A program made the position numbers and the translations under genes. The notes beneath the pieces are model-generated. The model worked only from the letters and a program-made list of their open reading frames with translations. It made no database searches and had not been told where the DNA came from. Below, in pieces: positions 17,805 to 26,229 of a DNA stretch of 64,000 bases (its first letter is position 1; each line of letters starts with the position of its first letter). Source of the stretch: CAVPOO01 sp963707015 (lineage in GTDB: Bacteria > Pseudomonadota > Gammaproteobacteria > Thiohalobacterales > Thiohalobacteraceae); contig CAVPOO010000007.1 of the NCBI GenBank assembly GCA_963707015.1, forward strand, positions 372,001-436,000, written 5' to 3'.

Positions 17805-17987
17805 ATGGAGACTTTCTTTGGACTGGTGCTGCTGTGGGCCGCTGCCAGCAACTCTGCAGAGTCCCTGGATGCCGTCAAGCAGTCTTACCAGGCAACCGGC
17901 GTCCACCAGACAGGCGAACCGATTGCACAACACAACACAGCAATCGATCGCGAGATTCACGGCAAATTAAAACTCGCCGAACGGTGA
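17805..17987 (+). CDS. Small protein with signal-like N-terminus, unknown
   Basis: This 60-residue protein starts at an ATG preceded by AGAGGGGGA. It has a short hydrophobic N-terminus (FFGLVLLWAAASNSAES) that looks like a signal peptide, followed by a polar, Gln- and His-rich tail. An upstream in-frame ATG (17742) lies in the A+T-rich promoter sequence and is less likely. I do not recognise the family. An A+T-rich upstream region and good ribosome binding site suggest a real, possibly exported peptide. Confidence 0.5.
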   Translation: METFFGLVLLWAAASNSAESLDAVKQSYQATGVHQTGEPIAQHNTAIDREIHGKLKLAER

Positions 17988-18103
17988 TCAGGGCCGGCCG
18001 TTTCAATCGGGTGGGAGGCGAGGCGGCGGGCCGGCACACCGTCGGGGAATGCTCCAGCCTGGTCCCTGGCCTGGTGTGTGTCTGTCTGGATTAACCTGCG
18101 GGG

Positions 18104-18439
18104 TTAGCGGGGATCACCACGCCGCCGGATTTTTTTCCGGGACTGGAGGACCCGCTTGACCTGCAGTGTAGTGCGCATTTCCTCGACGACATCATCAGGG
18201 GCAAGCAGGTAGGCGGTCTCGGAGAAGACCTCGCGCATGCCTACGGGCGGGATCTCGGCCACCACCCAACCCAGGGTGCGCAGTCGCCGGATGACGTCGG
18301 AGAGACTCCTGATGTTGTAGCGAACCAGCGCCTCACGACGGGTCAGGGTGTGGTGCTCCCTCAGGTGCCAGAGAGCAACTTCGTCCTGGGTAACCGGTTT
18401 GTCCGTTGCAGGTGGATCAAGCTTGCTAAGTGTTGGCAT
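18104..18439 (-). CDS. Helix-turn-helix protein (HTH_39-like)
   Basis: This 111-residue basic protein has a compact helix-turn-helix at about residues 20-60 (HLREHHTLTRREALVRYNI then LSDVIRRLRTLGWVV). It resembles the winged-helix domain of small phage- and plasmid-type regulators. The tail ends in lysine/arginine clusters (QSRKKIRRRGD), consistent with DNA binding. It is encoded downstream of, and on the same strand as, the VPLPA-CTERM gene with a 63-bp gap. Target genes cannot be predicted. Such proteins are often linked to mobile elements, but I see no integrase here. Confidence 0.65.
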   Translation of the reverse strand: MPTLSKLDPPATDKPVTQDEVALWHLREHHTLTRREALVRYNIRSLSDVIRRLRTLGWVVAEIPPVGMREVFSETAYLLAPDDVVEEMRTTLQVKRVLQSRKKIRRRGDPR

Positions 18440-18502
18440 GGTTTTGAACTCCCTGGCTTCGGGTCAATGCCACGCACGGTGACCCGAAGACCGCCGCATT
18501 GA

Positions 18503-19222
18503 TTACGCTGCCGCAGACCGCAGCATCCCCGCTAACCCGATCAGACCGGAACCCAACAGCCATACCGCCGCCGGCAAGGGCACAGGCACAACTTCGAATA
18601 GCGTATCGAAGGTTGCAGTGTCTCCCGCCGTCAGGGAGAACACGACGTTAATCCCAATGGCATCGTTAACACTGACGGCATCGGGTAGCGGTCCGTCACT
18701 GACTGGGAACAGACTCCCGGTGCAGCCAGGACCGCCACTGCACGCGAAACTGCCGGACAGCAAGGTCATGACGGTGGTTCCGTCGATCAGGCCCTTCCAG
18801 TCAAGAATTTCCAGCGCAGCCGAACCGTCGCCCCCCGCGTCCGCAAAGTTCGCAGCCAGGCTGCCGAGCTTCAAAACTGGGCCAGCCACCGTCGTTGGCA
18901 ACCCGAACAGCAGATCAACGGTGCGTGTGACCGCGGTATTATTGGTGACCGTGAAGATTGCCCGGATAAAGGGGTCAGGGTCGGCAGACACCGTCCACTC
19001 CAAAAACCCGGCACCATCGAGCGCGACGCTGCCCCCGGCAGTCGTAACGCCGGGAAGCGCATTGTCTACCTGGAACAGTGTGAGATTCACCGACGAGGCT
19101 GGACTACCTGCGACGGCGGCCTCTAACGTAACGTCGACTGTCGCCGCGCTTACCGACACCCCCCATACCCACACCGCGACCAGCGGAGTACCGATCCATA
19201 GTCGAAGCGGGTAATTTTTCAT
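18503..19222 (-). CDS. VPLPA-CTERM surface/secreted protein
   Basis: This 239-residue protein has an N-terminal signal peptide (LRLWIGTPLVAVWVWGVSVS) and ends with VPLPAAVWLLGSGLIGLAGM plus a short RSAAA tail. That is a VPLPA-CTERM sorting signal: a proline motif, a membrane helix and a weakly basic end. Proteins of this type are cut and sorted by an exosortase at the inner membrane and usually end up in the envelope or exopolysaccharide. The body is a beta-rich, threonine- and valine-rich domain with no recognised enzyme. The ATG at 19222 follows GGAGG at eight bases. No exosortase gene is in the window, so the processing enzyme must lie elsewhere. Confidence 0.85.
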   Translation of the reverse strand: MKNYPLRLWIGTPLVAVWVWGVSVSAATVDVTLEAAVAGSPASSVNLTLFQVDNALPGVTTAGGSVALDGAGFLEWTVSADPDPFIRAIFTVTNNTAVTRTVDLLFGLPTTVAGPVLKLGSLAANFADAGGDGSAALEILDWKGLIDGTTVMTLLSGSFACSGGPGCTGSLFPVSDGPLPDAVSVNDAIGINVVFSLTAGDTATFDTLFEVVPVPLPAAVWLLGSGLIGLAGMLRSAAA

Positions 19223-19746
19223 GGGTTTGCCCTCCGGCAAAGACATCCCTGCGTACTCATCTCGACGCCGAAAATATAAGCGTAGTGGCTAATCTAGTCC
19301 CTCGAGGGGTCTCCAGCGAGTCGGTGAACACCCTAATTTGCCGATTGGCCAACCCTTCCCCTGGCTACAGTGCAGAAGCTGTCGAGTAGGGAAAACCCGC
19401 CGTTGGGCGACCCGCTGCCCCTTTCGCAACAACGCTGCCGGGCGGCCATTCTTTATTTTCCGGCAAGTACGGCACAAGAGTTGCATCCGCCACTAAAGAC
19501 TGGCGGTTTACGGCCGACTGCAGATTGTTCCAAGCCGTAAACCCCCTCACGACACACGGCGGCACGGAGCGTTACAAGTGAAATCAGCGGATAGCGTGAA
19601 TTCCTGCAGGTGGCAATTGTTTGACACGGTTGCCGCCTGGCGCACGCAGTCGAGTGTTCGCTGCGACGGTATCAGCCGCCAGACATGCCATGGCCATGCC
19701 CCGGGGATCTCCGGTAAACAGGCTTTGCAGCCGCTGACGTAACGCG
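19223..19746. other. Intergenic region, 524 bp, no gene called
   Basis: This gap lies between the divergent VPLPA-CTERM and amidase genes and should hold both promoters. CCGCC and GGCGG around 19489-19508 could form a short hairpin. A 66-codon minus-strand frame (19365-19565) lacks a start context and a recognisable family. I see nothing else I can support. Confidence 0.4.
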
Positions 19747-20931
19747 ATGTCTGAAACGATGCCTGTACAGATGCACCCTAACCCGCCGCCGCGTGTCACC
19801 ATGCTGGAAGGCGTCTACCAGGATAACCTTCGTCTGGGGGAACTGCAGCGTCGCGCGCGGCGATGCCCCACGTTGCGTCCGGCACGGCGCGCGCGCCGTT
19901 CGCAGGCCTGGGCCCTGCTGGGTATGGCGCTGGTCTTCGGCCCGGCGCTGGGCTACCTCGGCCCGTCCCTGTTGCTGGACGGGGCCACGACACCACTGAG
20001 CATCGCCACTGCGCCCGCCTCGCTCTACCCGGAACCGCCGGAATGGAACGTGGCCGCGGACAGGCCGTCTCCCCCGGCGTTCGTTCCGGTACAACTCGAC
20101 GCCGTGCCTCTGCTCGAGCCAGGCCAGTTTGCGGGCAGTGAGCCCGGAGACTGGTCAGATTTCGGTGGCCTGCTCCGCAATGAGCGGTTCCCCCTGACTG
20201 CGATCTTCGGACTGGACGTCCAGACCATTGTCATCGACGCCGGACACGGGGGCAAAGATCCGGGGGCGATCGGCGCCAACGGCACCATGGAAAAAGATGT
20301 TGCGCTCGACATCGCGTTGCGGCTGCGTGAGCGCTTGCGCAGCCTCGGCCGCTACAAGATCCTGATGACACGCGACACCGATACGACCTTGCGTCTGAAC
20401 GAACGCGTGGCATTCGCGAACGACAATCGGGCCGATTTATTCGTTTCCATCCATATCAACGCCTATCCCGATGTCCGGGTGAATACCGTCGAGACCTATT
20501 ATTTCGGTGCACCGCCGGACACGGCGAGCCTGGAACTGGCTGAACTGGAAAACAGCGGCTCGCAGTACCGTATGGCCGACTTCAAGGCAATGATCGAAAA
20601 GATCGCGCACACGATGAAGCATCAGGAGTCGGCCTCCCTGGCGGCCTCTATTCAATACAGCCTCTTTCACAATCTGCGCAAGCTCGACCATGACGTGCGT
20701 AACTTCGGTGTAAAGACGGCACCTTTCGTCGTACTGCTCGGCGTGGACTCGCCAAGCATACTGGCGGAAGTCTCGTGCATCACCAATATCGAGGAAGAAG
20801 CAAAACTGAACACCCCGGCTTATCGGGAAAAGATTGCGTCCTATCTGGAAAAGGGCGTACACGACTACTTGCGGCACAAACAGGCGCGAACAGCAGGAGA
20901 AATCAGTTATGAACGGGAAAGTAATGGATGA
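19747..20931 (+). CDS. N-acetylmuramoyl-L-alanine amidase (Amidase_3)
   Basis: This 394-residue zinc amidase would cut the bond between MurNAc and L-alanine in peptidoglycan. A basic cytoplasmic N-terminus is followed by one transmembrane segment at about residues 55-75 (WALLGMALVFGPALGYLGPS), so it is probably membrane-anchored facing the periplasm. Zinc ligands and the catalytic acid are visible: H in DAGHGGKDPGA near 164, E in MEKDVALDIA near 181, H in LFVSIHINA near 234 and E in LAEVSCITN near 341. Amidase activity is usually controlled by partner activators, and none is nearby. Its last 23 bases overlap the MamK-like gene, which indicates co-expression with a cytoskeletal filament protein. 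Several ATGs near the start leave the first ~20 residues uncertain. Confidence 0.9.
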   Translation: MSETMPVQMHPNPPPRVTMLEGVYQDNLRLGELQRRARRCPTLRPARRARRSQAWALLGMALVFGPALGYLGPSLLLDGATTPLSIATAPASLYPEPPEWNVAADRPSPPAFVPVQLDAVPLLEPGQFAGSEPGDWSDFGGLLRNERFPLTAIFGLDVQTIVIDAGHGGKDPGAIGANGTMEKDVALDIALRLRERLRSLGRYKILMTRDTDTTLRLNERVAFANDNRADLFVSIHINAYPDVRVNTVETYYFGAPPDTASLELAELENSGSQYRMADFKAMIEKIAHTMKHQESASLAASIQYSLFHNLRKLDHDVRNFGVKTAPFVVLLGVDSPSILAEVSCITNIEEEAKLNTPAYREKIASYLEKGVHDYLRHKQARTAGEISYERESNG

Positions 20932-21931
20932 TTCAGCTCTCAAGATCGGCATCGACCTCGGCACCTCGAGGAGCGCGATCGCCGCGAGCAATGACCAACG
21001 CGAGTGGGTTGAAAGTTATGTCGGCTGGCCCAAGGACTTTATTGCCCAGAAGGTGCTCGGCAAACCCGTCCTGCTGGGCGAAGAGGCACTTTCCAACCGG
21101 CTGTCGCTGGACATCTGTCGACCGCTCGAACGCGGTGTGATCAAGGAAGGTACCACCCGCGACGAAGAGGCGGTCAGAGAACTGATTCATCATCTGGTAA
21201 AGCTGGTAGACCAGGACAGCGACCGCAAGGTACATGCCGTCGTCGGGGTCCCCGCCGAATCGTTCAGCACCAACAAGCTGGCCATTAAAAATGCCGTGTC
21301 CGAGTATGTCGACTCGCTGATGGTGACCTCCGAGCCGTTTGCCGTGGCCTACGGACAGAACCTGCTGAACAACGCCATGGTGATCGACATCGGCGCCGGC
21401 ACCATAGATTTCTGCATCATGCACGGCAGCGTACCGGCCGAGGACGATCAGCGCACAGTCTTCACCGCCGGCGACTACATCGACCAGCAACTGTACAATT
21501 TCCTGTCGGAACGCTACCCGAATGCCGACTTCAACATGAACATGGTGCGCCGCTTCAAGGAACAGCACAGTTTTGTCGGCGACCCGAAAGGCAAGGTCGA
21601 GGTCGAGATCCCCGTAAGGGGCAAACTGACGGCCCATGACATCACCGACGAAATGCGTCGGGCGTGCGAAAGCATCGTACCGCCCATCGTCGAGACGACT
21701 TTGGAACTGGTATCCCGCTTCGACCCGGAATATCAGGACAAGATACTGACCAATATCGTCTTATCCGGTGGCGGCAGCCAGATTCGAGGGCTGTCCAAGC
21801 GGCTACAGCAATCTTTACAGGAAAGCGGCCCCTGCAACATGCGCTGTATCGAGGATACGCTGTTTGCGGGTGCGGACGGGGCGCTGGCCCTGGCCAAGGA
21901 CATGCCCGAAGAGTTCTGGGAAAACGTATAG
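20909..21931 (+). CDS. MamK-like actin-family ATPase
   Basis: This 340-residue protein has the actin/Hsp70 ATPase fold: phosphate-1 loop IGIDLGTSRSAIA near residue 14, phosphate-2 motif VIDIGAGTIDFC near 160 and adenosine motif LSGGGSQIRGLSK near 287. From memory, several segments closely parallel MamK, the filament that aligns magnetosomes. These include VGWPKDFIAQKVLGKP, MVTSEPFAVAYG, KEQHSFVGDPKG and DPEYQDKILTNIV. No magnetosome genes are in the window, so I infer a cytoskeletal filament with a different cargo. ATG 20909 has AGGAGA upstream; ATG 20924 is an alternative. It overlaps the membrane amidase gene, which suggests a link to cell-wall growth or division. Confidence 0.82.
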   Translation: MNGKVMDDSALKIGIDLGTSRSAIAASNDQREWVESYVGWPKDFIAQKVLGKPVLLGEEALSNRLSLDICRPLERGVIKEGTTRDEEAVRELIHHLVKLVDQDSDRKVHAVVGVPAESFSTNKLAIKNAVSEYVDSLMVTSEPFAVAYGQNLLNNAMVIDIGAGTIDFCIMHGSVPAEDDQRTVFTAGDYIDQQLYNFLSERYPNADFNMNMVRRFKEQHSFVGDPKGKVEVEIPVRGKLTAHDITDEMRRACESIVPPIVETTLELVSRFDPEYQDKILTNIVLSGGGSQIRGLSKRLQQSLQESGPCNMRCIEDTLFAGADGALALAKDMPEEFWENV

Positions 21932-22621
21932 ATCGGGCGCTTCAGTCCCGACCCTGGCGGGCACCGGGGCAGCGATAAGAGCTTGTCACAGCCCCTCTGT
22001 CACTGACCCCCGGCGCCAGGGCCCCCGCAAAGACAGGCCCTGCTCCGGTGGCGTTGCCGCCGGTGAAAGGTGGGGCAGGCCCTTGACGGGTACGCTTCCG
22101 AGGGGCTGGCCACACCGGCGCCGGCGTGGCGAAATCCCTCGCGGCGCCGGGCCCGGGAAACACCGGCGAGACAGCCTGAAGCCGGCTAACACCCATCGCA
22201 ATTCAGCGACAGCGACCCTTTCTTCAGGGCAAGACGCATCCAACCTGATGGACTTGCCCTACCCGGGCGAGAGGCAACACAGCCCGGCGGAAACCGGGCC
22301 CCGTCCCTGCGGGTTGCGCCCTGAAGGCCCGTCCCGCATGCTGCTGTCAAGCTCAGCGTTGCTCGCGAACGCCTGAATTCCCCTGCGGCGACGCGGGCCA
22401 GATTTCCCCGCTGCCCACGGCCGGGTCAACCGTTTCATGCCCTCCGGCCACCTCCAAAAGCCAGGATTCGAGCCCGCGACCCGCTGCCGCGCGGCGCGGG
22501 GCGAGCCCAAACCCACTGTTTCGCAACGACGTTCACCTTTTTTCAACGGTGAGGTTTTACCCAGACCCGAGACCCGCGATAATGTGCGCCGAAGTAGCGA
22601 GCGCGAGACACACGTATTGCC
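21932..22621. other. Intergenic region, 690 bp, GC-rich, no gene recognised
   Basis: No open frame here resembles a protein family. GCCCGG (22282-22287) and CCGGGC (22294-22299) form a hairpin with a six-base loop, but no T-run follows. The stretch around 22468-22490 contains GGATTCGAGCCCGCGACC, like a reversed tRNA T-arm, but no complete tRNA folds on either strand. An unrecognised structured RNA is possible. Confidence 0.4.
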
Positions 22622-23233
22622 ATGCCAATGGAAGATGAAGTGAGTACCAGGAAAGGTACGAAGATCCCCCTTCGTGCCAAGGCGCTGATGGTTCTGGTCG
22701 CTGTCGTCACGGTCGTCGCGGTATGGCTGGTACCGGATGACAAGCAACCGACACCCCCACCGCTCCCCGAACTGCCGGGGGCACCGCAGACCGATGTGGA
22801 TCTACCCCCGCCAGCGCCGCTGGCGGACGATAGCGCTGCGGCCATACGGGCGGGTGACAGGGCGCGGGGCTTCCTCGCGGACCTGCGCAGCGGCAGCGAG
22901 GCCCCCGATCCGGACACGGTTTTCGTCGAGGCCGAACGACTGCAGGGCGAGGGGCATTCCGATGACGCCTACCTGCTGTATCGCTTCGCCGCACGTCATG
23001 GCCATGGGCAGGCTGCCCTGGAACTCGGGACCCAGGCCGATCCGGCCTTCCAGGCGGCCGCCAACCCTGACGCGCTGAACGAGCCCGAACAGGCCTACAA
23101 GTGGTACAGCATCGCGGCCGCGGCCGGCATCGAGGAGGCCGCGGCGCGTCTGCAGGATCTGCGCAAGCGCGTGGAGCAGTCTGCCGCGGCCGGTGACGAA
23201 CGCGCCCAGCGGCTGATGCTTCAGTGGCAATAG
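22622..23233 (+). CDS. Membrane-anchored SEL1/TPR-like protein
   Basis: This 203-residue protein has one N-terminal transmembrane segment at about residues 20-37 (ALMVLVAVVTVVAVWLVP) and a proline-rich linker. The C-terminal helical part contains SEL1-like repeats, for example AYLLYRFAARHGHGQAALEL and AYKWYSIAAAAGIEEAAARL. Such repeats usually mediate protein contacts in the periplasm. It opens an operon with the vWA protein (20-bp gap), and then the ABC ATPase and FtsX-like permease. Its role there is inferred to be a periplasmic partner or scaffold. The ribosome binding site is weak, and ATG 22628 is an alternative start. Confidence 0.75.
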   Translation: MPMEDEVSTRKGTKIPLRAKALMVLVAVVTVVAVWLVPDDKQPTPPPLPELPGAPQTDVDLPPPAPLADDSAAAIRAGDRARGFLADLRSGSEAPDPDTVFVEAERLQGEGHSDDAYLLYRFAARHGHGQAALELGTQADPAFQAAANPDALNEPEQAYKWYSIAAAAGIEEAAARLQDLRKRVEQSAAAGDERAQRLMLQWQ

Positions 23234-23253
23234 TTTTCCGGGAGGTTGAAATC

Positions 23254-25212
23254 ATGACAAGGTTTTTACTGGTACTCGTGCTCGGCATGACGCCCCTGCT
23301 GGCGATCTGCGCCGAACCGGCCGGTAACGGCAGCGAGCCGCTGTTGATGGAGGGCAAGCGGGACCTCTACCAGCGTGTGCTGGCGGTGCCGGGCGCCCGC
23401 CTGGCCACCGAAGCGGGTGGGCAGGGCCACGAAGCGGTGGTACCGTTTACCGCCTTCTATGTCTATGCACGTCGCACGCTTGGCGGCACAGAGTGGCTGG
23501 AAGTCGGCACGGATCGTCACGGCACCCGCGCCGGCTGGCTGCCCCTCGCCAGCACTCTCGAGTGGAACCATGGTCTGACGGCAGCCTTCCGCGACCCGGT
23601 CGGCCACGATCGGGTGCTGCTGTTCAGGGACCCGGATTCATTGCGCCAGCTCGCCCGCCGGCGCGACCTGGCAGCCTATGACCGGCTCTACCAGGAGGCC
23701 GTCGAGGAACACCTGTCGAAAGATTCGCCCGTGGTAGCTATTCAGCCGCCCGGCTACATCGATATCCGCGAAGATTTCTACCTGGTACCCATCCGTCGCC
23801 ACGAGGATATTTATCTCGGCAGCGAGCAGGCGCGTCTGCTCCAGGTCTCGAGCGTTCCGCTGGAGCGCGAGCCGGGCACGCCGAGCGAAGCGCCGGTCGG
23901 TCGGCAGGCCTACACCGCAGGACTGGTATTCGTCATTGACTCCACCCTGTCGATGGACCCGTACATCGAGCGGACCCGGGAAGCGGTCGAGAGAATCTAT
24001 GACACCCTGGGCGATGCCAGGCTGCTCGGCAATGTGAACTTCGGCCTGGTGGCCTTTCGCGATAACCTGAGAGCAGCCCCCCGGCTGAACTATCTGGTGC
24101 GTACCTACGTCGATCTGGAACAGGGCCGTGACGGGGCCGGTTTCCTGTCGCGGGTACAATCGCTGCAGGCCGCCAGGGTCTCGAGCCGGGACTTCATCGA
24201 GGATGCCTATGCCGGGGTCAAACAGGCGATTGAGTCGATGAACTGGAGCGGACACGACGCCCGCTATATCGTGCTGGTAACCGACGCCGGTGCGCGCGGG
24301 GCCGACGACCCGCTTTCCAGCACCGGCCTGGGAGCCGAAAGCCTGCGGCAACTGGCCCAGGACAAGGGCATCGCCATCTTCGTGCTGCATTTGCTGACAC
24401 CGGCCACCATGGCGGACCACACACGCGACGCCGAGCAGTATCAACAGCTTGCCGATTTTCCGGGCATCGGCAGCCTTTACTACGGTGTGCCCACCGGCGA
24501 TGTCCAGGAGTTTGGTACGGTGCTGGATGCGCTGGCCGGTCAGATCACCGAGCAGGTGCGCCTGGCGGCGGCGAACAGGGAACTGCCGGCGCCTGTGCCG
24601 GCGAGCGATGACGCGCAGCTGGCCAGTCTGCAGGCCAAGGTCACGAAACTCGGTTATGCGTTGCGCATGCGCTATCTCCAGAAGGCCGAAGGCGGTCAGA
24701 TGCCCAGCGTGTTTGATGCATGGATGCTGGACCGCGACTTTCGCGACCCGGAGCGTCCCACCCTGGATGTGCGAGTGCTGCTCACCCGTGACCAGCTCTC
24801 CGACCTCCATGACGTGCTCACCCAGGTGCTGGACACGGCCGAGGAAGGACTGCTGTCACCGCAGAACTTCCTCAACGAGCTGAAGAGCCTCGCCGCGACT
24901 GTCTCGCGTAATCCTGAGGCGCTGGGGGTCACCACTGCGACCACCGCGGGGCAGGGCAACAGCCTGGCGGATCTGGGTTTCATGCGGGAATACATTGAGG
25001 ATCTGCCCTACACCGGTGAGGTGATGGGGCTGTCTCTGGATGACTGGCAGAGCTGGCCGACGCGGCAACAGGTTACCTTTCTCAATCATCTGGAGGAAAA
25101 GGTCAGCTATTATCGCGCCCTGCACGATCATACTGACCTCTGGGTCAGCCTCGACGGCGGACCGGTCGGTGGTGATTCGGTCTTTCCCGTTCCACTGGAG
25201 CTACTCCCCTAG
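23254..25212 (+). CDS. Secreted vWA-domain protein resembling the C-terminal half of PpkA
   Basis: This 652-residue protein starts with a signal peptide (FLLVLVLGMTPLLAICA) after a good GGGAGG site, so it is exported. The von Willebrand A domain spans about residues 222-430, with the metal site DSTLSM near 228 and VTDAGARGADDPL near 342. The sequence around it (RQAYTAGLVFVIDS, SLYYGVPTGDVQEFG) resembles the periplasmic vWA region of the type VI secretion kinase PpkA, but there is no kinase domain. It sits with an ABC transporter reminiscent of TagTS, which signals to PpkA in Pseudomonas. The stop codon TAG (25210-25212) is the first triplet of an inserted MITE, so the original C-terminus may have been longer. 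Confidence 0.82.
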   Translation: MTRFLLVLVLGMTPLLAICAEPAGNGSEPLLMEGKRDLYQRVLAVPGARLATEAGGQGHEAVVPFTAFYVYARRTLGGTEWLEVGTDRHGTRAGWLPLASTLEWNHGLTAAFRDPVGHDRVLLFRDPDSLRQLARRRDLAAYDRLYQEAVEEHLSKDSPVVAIQPPGYIDIREDFYLVPIRRHEDIYLGSEQARLLQVSSVPLEREPGTPSEAPVGRQAYTAGLVFVIDSTLSMDPYIERTREAVERIYDTLGDARLLGNVNFGLVAFRDNLRAAPRLNYLVRTYVDLEQGRDGAGFLSRVQSLQAARVSSRDFIEDAYAGVKQAIESMNWSGHDARYIVLVTDAGARGADDPLSSTGLGAESLRQLAQDKGIAIFVLHLLTPATMADHTRDAEQYQQLADFPGIGSLYYGVPTGDVQEFGTVLDALAGQITEQVRLAAANRELPAPVPASDDAQLASLQAKVTKLGYALRMRYLQKAEGGQMPSVFDAWMLDRDFRDPERPTLDVRVLLTRDQLSDLHDVLTQVLDTAEEGLLSPQNFLNELKSLAATVSRNPEALGVTTATTAGQGNSLADLGFMREYIEDLPYTGEVMGLSLDDWQSWPTRQQVTFLNHLEEKVSYYRALHDHTDLWVSLDGGPVGGDSVFPVPLELLP

Positions 25213-25456
25213 CCCGGATTTCTCACCGGGCGGCGTTGGAAGATACTAAGCTATCGCGCCAATTGAGATTGCCTTGAACATGAAAAAGACAGTGTGTTTT
25301 TTTCAGATGCCTATCCCGGCCCTGGCTGGTTCTCGCGCGCCTGGACTTGCTCTTCACTCAAGTGGTAGCTACGGCTACCACTTTCGCTCCAGAGCGGCGT
25401 CCAGACACACGAGCCCTGCGCCAGCATCCGGGATCCCGGTGAGAAGTCCGGGCTAG
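25210..25456 (-). mobile_element. 247-bp MITE with terminal inverted repeats, copy A
   Basis: The element is bounded by AGCCCGGATTTCTCACCGGG and its inverse (CCCGGTGAGAAGTCCGGGCT), each next to CTAG. It is exactly the same length as copy B at 34007-34253. The two share about 146 bp (here 25310-25456) in opposite orientation. An internal 24-base hairpin at 25360-25383 has 10-bp arms. It has no coding capacity. It lies inside an operon, giving the upstream gene its stop codon and ending five bases before the downstream GTG. Confidence 0.85.
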
Positions 25457-25461
25457 CCGAC

Positions 25462-26226
25462 GTGAGCACCGAGGTTTCCACGGCCCTGCAACCCGCGCGC
25501 GCGCTCATCTATCACCTGCGTGATGTGGTCAAGACCCGCGAATCCGAGGGCGTGGCTTTTCGCCTCAGGGTCCCGAGCCTGCAGATCGCCATGGGTGAGA
25601 AGATTGCGCTGATCGGCGAATCGGGCTGCGGCAAGTCGACCCTGCTGGACATGCTCGCCTTCATCCTGCAGCCGTCCGCCGCGGGCGCCTTCCGCTTTCG
25701 GCCCGAGCGCGACGGGGAATCGCTGGATGTGCAGGCTTACTGGAAAGACGGCAAGCTCAACGAGCTGGGCGATCTGCGCAAGCGGCATATCGGCTACGTG
25801 ATGCAGACCGGCGGTCTGCTGCCCTACCTGACGGTCCACGACAACATGAATCTGTGCCGCAGTGTGCTCGGGCTGCGCCCGGACGGGACGGTCGAACACC
25901 TGGCCGAGGAGCTCGGCATCACCTCCCATCTGAACAAGCTGCCGGATGCGCTGTCCACGGGCGAACGCCAGCGGGTCGCCATCGGCCGCGCCCTTGCCCA
26001 CCGGCCCTCCATCGTCATCGCCGACGAACCCACCGCCTCGCTGGATCCCTATGCGGCAGAGAAGGTGATGTCGCTGTTTCTCGGTCTGGCGGAGGAGCTC
26101 AACATCACGGTGATTCTGGCCAGCCACGCCTGGCGCCACATCAAGGAGCTCGGTCTGCGCCGGCTTACCCATCGCACCCTCGCTTACGCCAGTAAAAAAC
26201 TGACCGAGACCGTGGTGAGCGGCTGA
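25462..26226 (+). CDS. ABC transporter ATP-binding protein (LolD/TagT-like)
   Basis: This 254-residue ATPase powers the FtsX-like permease encoded three bases downstream. Walker A is GESGCGKST near residue 52, signature LSTGERQRVAIGRA near 166, Walker B IVIADEPTASLD near 184 and the H-loop histidine in ILASHAW near 218. It belongs to the MacB/LolD class that works mechanically with FtsX-type permeases instead of importing a solute; the operon context recalls TagT. The start is uncertain. GTG 25462 is five bases from the MITE end and lacks a ribosome binding site, so the native N-terminus may have been altered by the insertion. Confidence 0.88.
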   Translation: MSTEVSTALQPARALIYHLRDVVKTRESEGVAFRLRVPSLQIAMGEKIALIGESGCGKSTLLDMLAFILQPSAAGAFRFRPERDGESLDVQAYWKDGKLNELGDLRKRHIGYVMQTGGLLPYLTVHDNMNLCRSVLGLRPDGTVEHLAEELGITSHLNKLPDALSTGERQRVAIGRALAHRPSIVIADEPTASLDPYAAEKVMSLFLGLAEELNITVILASHAWRHIKELGLRRLTHRTLAYASKKLTETVVSG

Positions 26227-26229
26227 GTC

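Noticed and set aside
19365..19565. Minus-strand 66-codon frame in the VPLPA-CTERM leader
   Set aside because: No start context and no recognisable domain.
19640..19750. GCAAAGCC on the minus strand, suggesting a second c-di-GMP riboswitch
   Set aside because: The GGCAAAC and GNRA-loop part is absent, and the spacing to the next genes does not fit.
20909..21931. Magnetosome island
   Set aside because: Only a MamK-like gene is present; no other mam genes are in 64 kb.
22460..22500. Sequence resembling the T-arm of a tRNA on the minus strand
   Set aside because: The T-stem does not pair properly and no acceptor, D or anticodon arms can be drawn on either side.
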